A stretch of DNA of 64,000 nt. Origin: Chelonoidis abingdonii (lineage: Eukaryota; Chordata; Testudines; Testudinidae). The notes below the pieces were generated by a model. That model saw only the letters and a list, made by a program, of their open reading frames with translations. It searched no databases and was not told the DNA's origin. This document shows positions 55,842 to 64,000 of the stretch, in pieces. The stretch lies in contig NC_133771.1 in the NCBI RefSeq assembly GCF_003597395.2, positions 139,901,973-139,965,972 of the forward strand, read 5' to 3'. How positions within the stretch are numbered: position 1 is the first letter of the stretch; the number at the start of each line of letters is the position of its first letter. The position numbers and the translations under genes are program-made.

Positions 55842-58690
55842 AGGGCCATGTCTGTACTACAAACATATGTCCAAGTTATGTCGGCATACTACCACCACAG
55901 TTAGTACATCGCTTGTGCACATGCATACTTGGCTCCTTGTTTTGGCAATGTGCATACTCATCATGGGGCTTGTATCGATAGAATGCAATGTAGCTATCCC
56001 ACTGTGCAATCCAGCACAATGTCTTTTGGGAAGTTTTGGCAATGAATGAAGGGGCTAAAATAAGTCATGCAGGGGTGACTAGGAGCATGGGGTCAACTTC
56101 CCAGTTTGCTATTGACTCACTGTCCACCATCTGTCAGTAGCATGGAGCCTACATGGCTCTGCTCTGTTGTCATGAGCATTGCAAGCCCAGGATATGCAAT
56201 CCTGGAATATTTGCAGAGCAACAAGAAGAGTAGGGAACATAACTATTCCTTGGAGGACAGATTGCTGTGGGACACTGAGAACTAGTTCAAAGTTATTAGC
56301 ATTCATGGAGCAGCTGCAGATGGTGGAACGCTGCTTCTGGGCCCAAGAAACAAGCACTAACTTGTGGGGTCATAAGATTTGGGATGATTAGCAGTGGCTG
56401 CAGACCTTTCAGATGTGCAAGACCACATTTCTGGATCTGTGCACTGAGCTGCACTGATGGTGGAGAAGCAAGTGGCAATTGCACTGTGAAACTTGTGATG
56501 CCAAATTGATTCCTGACTGACCGGTAGCAATTTGGAGTGAGGAAATCCACCATAGTGGCCCTTAATTGCTGCCTCCTATGCAGGACTGTGACTCTAGGCA
56601 GTGTACAGGACACGATGGATGGATTTTCAGCCGTGGAGTTCCCACACTGCAGTAGAGTAACAGCATGCATATCCCTATTTTGGCATTAGAGCACCTTGCC
56701 ACTGTACATCAACAGAGGGGGCTACTTTTCTATGGTTATGCAAACATTGGTCAATCACTGGAAATGCTTCATTGACATCAGTGTGGGCTGGTCAGGGAAG
56801 GTGCATGACGCTCATTTAAGAACACAGGGTTCAGAAAGCTACAAGAAGACACTTTTCTGACCAGCGAATTATCACAGGGAACATTCAAATGCCAATACTG
56901 ATCATGGGTGACCCTGCCTACCCCAGGCTCATGTAGCCATACACCAGCCACCTCAACAGCACCAAGGAACAGTTCAACTGTTGGCTCAGCACGTGCAGAA
57001 TGACAGGTGAATGTGCTTTTGGCCATTTGAAGGGTTGCTGACATTGTTTACTTGCAAGATGGGACCTTGGTGAGAAAAATATATCCCAATGATTATAGCT
57101 ATCTGCTGTGTCCTGCATGCTATATGTGAAGTGATGGGGAAAAGTTTCTGCTGGAGTGAAAGTCACGCCACCTTTGCCCATCTGTCTGCTGAATTTGAAC
57201 AGCCAGATACCAGGGTCCTTAGAAGAGCTCAACTTAGAGGTATATGTCTCAGAGCCTTTGAAAGACCATTGTAACAACGAGAGAACATTTTGTAGTGTTC
57301 TCTACCTGACCATGTTTTTTGGTGGCCTGGTAGGAGTTGTGGTGACTGCTGTATGTCAGTGCACTTAGTAATTTTGTTTGTAAATGATCCTACAAGTTGT
57401 GTGACACTATGTGATAACAGCTAATTATGTTCAGAACATGCTGCCGAGGGATCAGCAATGTTGTGAATTAATAAAGATTAATTATGTTCCAAATAATAGT
57501 TGTATTATGTACAAAAGCAGTGCAAGAAATGGGCAATTTTAAAACAAATACATTAAAAGAATTAACAAACTTAATACATTAAGAACAGAACTTATGAAAG
57601 GGAAATGATATTCATGTCTGTTTCATTTACACATACACAGACTGCCATATGAAAGCCACAGTTCATGTGAAGCTGTGATTGTCTTTAATGGCTCCCAGGG
57701 AGCAGTGACAGGGATAGTGCAGTGATTTCTGATGCCATGTGAAATGTTGGGGTGTGGAGAGCAGGAAATAGGGTGGTCCTGATTGAGTTCTCAGTGGGCT
57801 GCAGAGGGGGACAAGCCTAGGATTGTTGGACCTGCAAATCCACCAGAGTTTACAGCATCTGTGTTTGCTGCCTGAGAAGTCCCATTATGTCCTGGTGCAT
57901 TTCCTTCCTCTTTCTGCTGGGTCTCCGAGGCCTTTCTCCTGTCCACTCTTTCCTTCTGCTCAGTATTCATCATCCAGGCCCTGTGCTCGTTGTCCAGTGC
58001 AGCATGGGCATGCAGATCTCTTTGAACAGGTCATCCCAAATCCCCTTTTCTCCTTATTGGCTCAGGCATCCCAGAGGTGTAGAGGGAGACACCCTAGAGG
58101 CTGCAGCGACAGCAGCTGAAGATAAAACACAGAGGTACAATTGTCAGTGTAGTCACTATAGAAACAAACGTAAGATGCTGAGCTTGCTCCCTTTGTTCCC
58201 CTAAAGTTTTAAGACTACATTTTCACATCTGCTTGGAATTGCCTGTGTACTGGGCCAGTCACAGCATGAGCCTGGGCGATATGGCCCACCAGGAGTTGGG
58301 AAAATGAGGAAATTGCTGGGTTCCATGATTCTGGTAGTAGGCACTGAATACTGGTGCTATTCACCACAGGTGGTGATTTTAGCTGATATAGCATTCTAAG
58401 AACACAGGCAGAGTGAGCACAGCAGCTGCTGGCATCCCGAAGCCACCTGGGTCCATATGCTACTAGCTTGTGTACTGCAATGGTGCCTGCTGAAGTTGCT
58501 GGTGAGTGGCTGGGAAAGTGTCCTACCATGGAGGAAGAAATAAGGCATTCTTCTCTAAAACCTTTGGCTGAGGATTACAGAGTACCTCTGTGAACATTTC
58601 ATCAAGATATTTCAGGAGGATTGAAGGGACATCTGTGTATGTACAAAACGAGCTAGCGGACCACCACAGCAGGTCATTTCAAGTCCACAA
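55842..58690. mobile_element. Decayed PIF/Harbinger element
   Basis: Left end GGGCCATGTCTGTACTAC has the Harbinger-like TGTCTACACTAC pattern seen in other elements here; no matching right end was found. It contains a HARBI1-like transposase relic on the + strand (about 56690-57300), and sequence to its right that resembles the partner Myb-type gene on the - strand (57780-58540), the usual two-gene content of the family. The right limit is an estimate set by the start of the DIRS-like sequence. Confidence 0.55.
56690..57300 (+). pseudogene. HARBI1-like Harbinger transposase pseudogene
   Basis: Broken + strand frames carry the family's order: HQCGLVREG, with CFIDISVGWSGKVHDA in another frame (about 56770-56810); SFKNTGFRKLQEDTF (56820-56850); an MGDPAYP-like stretch (about 56905-56925); a stretch for FNCWLSTCRMT.ECAFGHLKG (56970-57035); then MIIAICCVLHAICEVMGKSF (57089-57148), the 'II.AC..LHNIC' segment at the end of the DDE nuclease domain. 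Stops and frameshifts throughout. The nuclease residues cannot be judged in this state. Confidence 0.65.
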
Positions 58691-59711
58691 GTGGTCCCTT
58701 TGCCTTGACATCACATTTTCAATCTTCCAGAGGTGAGCTTTCCCCAGTTAGACCTATTTGCCATGCGACACAACAGGAAGTGCCAGCAGTTCTACTTCTT
58801 CCAGAATTACAGCCTAGGTTTCAGAGTGGATACATTCCTCATTCCATGGGAAAGTGACTTCCTTTCCGCCCATACTACTCATTCAGAAGGTATTCCTCAA
58901 GATCTGGAGGGAATGAGCTCAGGTCATATCGACAGCAGCAGCCTGGCCCCATCAGCACTGGTACACCTTTCTCCTAGACATGTCCGTGGAAGCCTCAGTC
59001 ACCCTTCCGCTCTTCCTGGACCTTCTGACGCAAAGTCCCTGTCATCTTCAACATCCAAACCTTGTGTTGCTTCACCTCACAGTGTGGAAGCTCCATGGTT
59101 GAACCCAATGGAGTTTTCCTGTTCAGAACAGGTTCAACTAAGTCTCCTTGGCAGCAGGAAACCCTCTACTAGAGCCACCTACCAAGTGGAAGAGATTTTC
59201 AGTCTGGTCGGTGCAGCACTATTCGTGCCCGACACTAGCCTCAGTGCTGCTCATTCTGGATTACCTCTTCCATCTGAAGTAGCAGGGGCTTTTGTCCTCA
59301 ATAAGAGTGCACTTAGCTGCCATATTGGCCTTCCATTCGGGTGCGAAGGGGGCACTCAGTGTTTGCTACTCCTATGATCAGCCAATTTTTAAAAGGGCTT
59401 GACAAGCTGTGCCCCCACATCCATCAGCTGGTCCCCACCTGGGACCTCAATCTGGTCCCAGGTTGAGGTGGTCATAGGACCACCCTTTGAACCGTTGGCT
59501 ACATGCTCCTTGCTGTACCTCTTATAAGGTGGCATTCCTGGTAGTGATAACCTCTCCCAGAAGGGTATCTGCGCTCAAGGCCCTAACATCAGAGCCTCCT
59601 TACACCGTGTTCTAGAAGGACAAGATTCAGCTCAGGCCTCACTCTGCTTTCCCGCTAAAGGTTGAATCACAGTTTCACATCAACCAGGACATCTTTCTTC
59701 TAATAGTCTAC

Positions 59712-60361
59712 TGTAGCAGATGGCTGACTCACCAGCGGTGCCTCCTGCTGGTCATCTGGGAATTAACTCTCAGCCCTGGAGCGTCCTCTATGGGCCGGTG
59801 TCTTGTCCTCTGTTACCTACCCCTCTGCAGTCCCTTTATCTTCACCACGTATAGGCCCCACATCCCTCCCAGACCATGGTGCCCCTTACCTTGGGGGTAC
59901 TGCCCCTCCCCTAAGTCCACCTCACATCAGTGATCCACTGCCAGTCCTTATCTAGCCCCTTCACTCAGAGGCAAACTGCAGTCTGCAATGGCCACTCATC
60001 ATTGGCTAGGGGGTTGGACCTGCTGCCTTTCCCTGCAGTCCCAGTACCTACTTAAACCTTCCTGTCAGGCCTCAGCCTGGGAGGTAGCCAGGCTTGAGCT
60101 CCCCAACTCAGTCTGACTCTTCCCCAGCACTGCTCTATTGAAGGTATCCTGTGCTCTCAGGCAGCCTAGTCCTTTCCACCTCAAGCCTGGAGTGAGACTG
60201 CCTGCCTCCTAGCTCACAGCCCTTTTTATACCAGCCCTACCGGGCCCAGAGTGGCTGCTACCTGCACTGCCCTGATTGGCTCCTCAGGGCAGCCCTTTCA
60301 CAGAGCTTGTTTTAACCCCTTTCTAACTGGAGCAGGATGATCATCCCACTACGCTACCCCA
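59712..60361 (-). mobile_element. Solo-LTR-like insertion inside the DIRS recombinase
   Basis: On the - strand it starts TGGGGTAGCGTAGTGGG and ends CCATCTGCTACA, a TG...CA unit of 650 bases. It has promoter-like spacing on that strand: GCCAATCAG (CCAAT, reverse of 60275-60279) followed about 45 bases later by TATAAAAAGG (reverse of 60221-60230). It interrupts a recombinase reading that resumes after it. I found no clean short target duplication, so the exact ends are not proved. Confidence 0.5.
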
Positions 60362-60857
60362 AGTTGCACTCCACCGGCAAGGAGCAGAGACTTCACTCTC
60401 TGGATATCCGCAGGGCACTAGCCTTTTACATTGAGAGAATGTAGCCATTCAGAAAATCGGTCCAGTTTATTTGTGGCAGTGGCAGACAGACTGAAAGCTC
60501 TGCATGTGTCATCATAACGCATTTCATCATGGATCATGTCCTGCATTGGTGACTGCTACAACCTGTGGGGGTTCCTGCACCCTCAATCACTGCGCACTCT
60601 ACCAGGGTGCAGGCTTCATCAACAGCGTTCCTAGCACAGGTTCTCACTCAGGAAATCTGCAGAGCAGTGACGTGGTCCTCCATGCACACCTTTCACCACG
60701 CACTATGCGATTACCCAACAGGCCAGAGATGATGCAGTCTTTGGACGGGTAGTACTCCAATCAGTGGAAGACTCCAACCCCACCTCTTAAACTTAGGCTT
60801 GTGCATCACCTGATTGGAATTGACATGAACAAGCACTTGAGTAACCGTTTTTCTTCT

Positions 60858-61117
60858 CGTAACTGTTCTTCGAGATGTGGTGTTCATGTCCATTTCAATA
60901 CCCACCCTCTTACCCCTCTTTCAGAGAAGCTAGCAAGAAGGATCTGAGGGGGTGGTGGGTCAGCAGGGCTCTTATTGAGCATCATGAAGGCATGACTCCT
61001 GAGGGTGCCCAGGCTGACCGGACAGGAGGCTGCTATGGGAAAAATCTTCTGGCTACTGTGCACGTGCACGCACCTGACTGGAATGGACATGAACGCATCT
61101 CAAAGAACAGTTACGAG
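60858..61117. repeat. Inverted repeat at the DIRS right end
   Basis: CGTAACTGTTCTTCGAGATG (from about 60858) with TTCATGTCCATTTCAAT is mirrored by GGAATGGACATGAACG with CATCTCAAAGAACAGTTACG (to about 61117). The arms are about 40 bases and the spacer about 180. DIRS elements have unusual inverted or split terminal repeats, which this fits. Confidence 0.65.
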
Positions 61118-63565
61118 AAGGTGAGTAGCCATTTTCAGCTGTGTTGAGCAGCAGCTCTTTTACTACAGTTAGGATGAGAAACCACCCAATAAATTCTGCC
61201 CAAGGGGAAAAAAAATGAGTTAATGTTTTATATTTATATATCATTACTGTCAGGTACAATGGTCACCTTCCAGAAACTTCTAGATTCTAAAACCAAGCCC
61301 CCAAAAACTTAACTCCACATACTTCCTCCTCTTCCTTATCTAATGACAGCTGGATTTACGGACTAGGCATGATCTCAGCCACCACCCATCTTCTTTCTCG
61401 TTCTCCAGGCATTTTAGACATTTTCCGAACTTTCTGTTTCCTATTGGCTAGAGCAACAGCCTCAGTGCTGCTGTCGTTCCTTCCCTTTTTGCTTTGATTC
61501 TACAGATTGAAATAGAACCTAATGCTTCCAATATTTTTTTAAAAAACTCGTCTCTTGAATGTGTTTTGTACATAAGTGGCAGAAGTGCAAAGAATGAGGG
61601 AAGAGACTGCAGAATTTTCTCCAAAAATCTTTTCGTTCTAATTTATCTTTGCATAATATGCTTAAATGCTTTGCTGAATGAGGACCCAAATGGTGTGCTA
61701 AGCATTTCTTCTCCCATTTCCAGACTAAACCTTGGCTCCACCCCCACCTCCTCTCAAGGGTTAACCCAGCCAATGAATTTCCTGCTTTCTTGTGGCCTGT
61801 AAAGCTCCAGCAGCAGCCTTTCCCAAAAGGGCAACTCAGCATCCTGTGGTATTATATGCTACTTTATTTTCACTGTAATGTAAAATACTAAATATGGCAT
61901 TTAGAAATGCACTTGCCATTAGAGAACTTTCACTCTTTGTCAACCTTTACATTGTTGGATCAGTTCTAATTACTGTACACTTACCAAATGTGAATTCCTA
62001 TCAAATGTAATAGCTGTGCCTGGGGCTTAGTAGATGCTACATCTTTATTCTAGCCTTTATTGCTCTGTCTTCTCAAGGTTATAGGCAAATTCATTTTCAA
62101 AGAGCTACCTCTGCATTTAAAAAAAAAAAAAAAACTGTTTGAAAGCAGTAGCACATAAGTGTTCTACCTGGAACAGTGGAAGCTTTCTCTGGATGAGGAT
62201 TTAAATGGAACTCCTATAACTAGGCTTTGAGGATTTACTGTTTCAGGAAAGGGATATTAATTTTTTTTTTCTTTTTCCTGTACTGAGCTACTCAGAGGTG
62301 AAGAACACCTTCCTGCTGAGAGATTGGTCTGATTGATTATATCTTCATTATCTGCAACTCTCTCCTTATTTGAAGCCAAGTGGGAGCAGTTCATCTAGCA
62401 TAGTGTTTCAATGTTAGCTCCTTCCTCTGGAAGAGCCAAAATGAAACAAATCACAGTACTTCAACTATTTTAATTGAAAGGGGGAGATAACTTTTAAAGG
62501 ACATGCACATCCTGCTGCTTGGAAAGACTACACGGTGTGTAAGTTATGCAGAACTCCTCCTTTTGTTTATAAAATTGTGTTGGAAGACCATAGGTATTAC
62601 ACTTAAAATTACCTAATTCATAAATTATCAGCTACCGATTACATGTAACTGTCATACAACTAGCTTTTCCTGGTCATGATTAAAACTAGAGCAAAAATCA
62701 GTGAACAGCGAGGATATTTCCATAACTATATTGTGTTTTCATATCTAACAATCTCTCAATTTTTGCTGCCAGAAAAACAATCTGTTCCATGCTGTCTGGA
62801 TGATTTTGTATAAGATGTTCATCTTTCCTTACAACCAATTAATGGAAATCAAATTTGAAACTTACTTCAATCAGTTTTGTGCTTGACCAAAAGAAGAATG
62901 GGTGGAAGATGAGAAAATCTGACAAAGGTATTGCTAATTCAGCCATACTTGGAATTCCACATTTTAAATGGATCAGCAGAAGCAAATACTGCCTGGTAAA
63001 AAAACCAAAAATCTCAATCCCGTATCATTAATGTCGCTGTTAACAGGATTTGGATATTGGCAAGGGCATGCTGCTTATCAACCTTTTTTGAAAGAAAGGT
63101 GCCACCTGCAGGCAAGTTTGGAGGCTGCAGTCAGGGAAGGATGTGTTGGGACATGCCTTCTCTGGCTGCCATCATGCAAACTTGACTGCAGTTGATACTC
63201 AGCCTGCCCCAGACCTACCTTCCTTCTGGGGCTGCCACCTGGCAAAATCTTTCAGCACACAAGGACCACGCAGCCTGCTAGCAGTTATCTCTCACACTTA
63301 TGTCTTTACCAGACACCAACATACCTCCTGTCCAAACTTCCCTAGACTCATGTGGTCTGATATGTCCAGCTCTCTCCTGCAACATTCAGAGGAATATTAA
63401 GATCTGTCTGTTCATTTAAGGAGACAAACACACTTGTTTGCCTCATTAAGTGTCTGTGAAATGCAGAAAGTTTGCAGAATAGCAGCAGACTTTGCAAGTC
63501 CCCAGAATACCCTGCTACAACTCCTTTTTTGGAATAATTGCTATATATGCAGGATGTTACCACAA
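61118..63565. other. No gene recognised
   Basis: Mixed sequence with an A-tract near 62120 and a T-tract near 62260. Short open frames have no family features; no exon of the next gene was recognised. Confidence 0.4.
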
Positions 63566-63990
63566 CTCTAATTTAAGTATAAATTCCTTTATTAAATCCA
63601 AAAGCCAAATGGTATTTATACAATTGCTCTAAACACACCTAAAAAGCATAAATAATAAGCAATTTACTACATCCAAACAGTAACAAAACATATAAGCATT
63701 TGATCAAGATACTTACAAACAGGCTAAATCCAGGGATGCTTAGATCTATGTTAGTAGGCTCCAGCCTGGTCAGGTAGGTATTAATGATGAACTCTTTAAG
63801 AGTTTACCTTTTTATACCCTTCATCAAACATTGCCAATGATTGGTTTTTAGCTGACGTCAATGCGAGACCGTTCACCCTTATTTCCAGTCTTAATCCAGA
63901 TATGATTTACACCCTCCTTTCTCCCCAAGGAGTTTCCTCCCTCTCTCTTCGCCTCCTTCCTGCTGACCAACAGTTTTTATTTTGGATCTT
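63566..63990 (-). mobile_element. LTR-like fragment, open at its upstream end
   Basis: On the - strand, a CCAAT box (reverse of 63840-63844) is followed by TATAAAAAGG (reverse of 63808-63817) and, about 215 bases on, by AATAAA (reverse of 63588-63593), the order U3 promoter then poly(A) signal found in retroelement LTRs. The 5' end would lie near or beyond the window edge, and no target duplication can be checked. Confidence 0.35.
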
Positions 63991-64000
63991 CGTTCACATA

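Larger units (their letters stand above)
58700..61120 (+). mobile_element. DIRS-type retroelement remnant, split by an LTR-like insertion
   Basis: 58733-59377 is a 214-codon frame. Its start (FPQLDLFAMRHNRKCQQFY) is the end of the DIRS RNase H region ('PQIDLFAT..N'); then SRKPSTRATYQVEEIF begins the tyrosine recombinase. Broken frames carry on with KVAFLVVITSPRRVSALKAL (59520-59580) and SQFHINQDIF (about 59670). After an interruption at 59712-60361, HSLDIRRALAFYIERM (60390-60440) and a PSIT.HSTRAQASSTAFL-type stretch (60580-60640) continue the recombinase to its catalytic C-terminal part. The right end shows inverted repeats (60858-60897 against 61079-61117). Confidence 0.7.

Noticed and set aside
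58733..59377. A 214-codon frame as a host gene downstream of GGPS1
   Set aside because: Its content matches the end of the DIRS RNase H region and the start of its recombinase, and the reading continues in broken frames.
54906..64000. First exons of TBCE, the next gene in mammals
   Set aside because: I looked for its CAP-Gly N-terminal motifs and found none; it probably lies beyond the window.
1..64000. CRISPR array, operons, tRNA or rRNA genes
   Set aside because: No regular direct repeats with spacers and no RNA-gene signatures were seen; the window is vertebrate nuclear DNA.

Overview
The window is vertebrate nuclear DNA: spliced genes, a CpG-island promoter and a dense load of decayed transposable elements. 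CR1-type LINEs, a Penelope-like element, a DIRS-type element, PIF/Harbinger-like and many hAT elements sitting together next to GGPS1 point to a sauropsid reptile. A turtle is my best guess and a crocodilian is possible. This is inference from repeat content, not a species match.

One protein-coding gene is complete in its coding part: GGPS1, geranylgeranyl diphosphate synthase, on the + strand. Its coding exons lie at 14659-14728, 45742-45812 and 53889-54650 and join in frame to 300 codons, the length of the human enzyme. Intron 2 (31.0 kb) starts with a GC rather than GT donor. A GC-rich island at about 5.3-7.9 kb is the promoter region. On its far side, on the - strand, lies the start-codon exon of what is very probably ARID4B, the usual head-to-head neighbour of GGPS1. 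The rest of ARID4B lies beyond position 1, so about 1-5676 is its first intron after the start codon.

Layout: 1-5.3 kb, ARID4B intron with a Harbinger-like end, a minisatellite and a hAT MITE. 5.3-7.9 kb, CpG island and two-way promoter. 7.9-14.6 kb, GGPS1 intron 1 with a TIR element and a long CR1/L3-like LINE. 14.7-45.7 kb, intron 2, packed with relics: a foldback hAT element, Tigger-like and Harbinger-like MITEs, CR1, three hAT transposase pseudogenes (one with both ends and its target duplication), an L1-like and a Penelope-like fragment. 45.8-53.9 kb, intron 3 with a second copy of the foldback element, a 2.2 kb Harbinger-like element and two CR1 pieces. 53.9-54.9 kb, last exon and 3' UTR. 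54.9-64 kb, downstream DNA with a Harbinger element, a DIRS-type recombinase pseudogene split by a solo-LTR-like insertion, and an LTR-like end.

I found no new gene system. The points most worth a second look are the GC-AG intron, the ARID4B start codon six bases from its splice donor, the two foldback elements on either side of GGPS1 exon 3, and an unassigned decayed coding stretch at 22.3-23.3 kb. No RNA gene and no CRISPR array was seen. All boundaries of decayed repeats are approximate unless terminal repeats are described.
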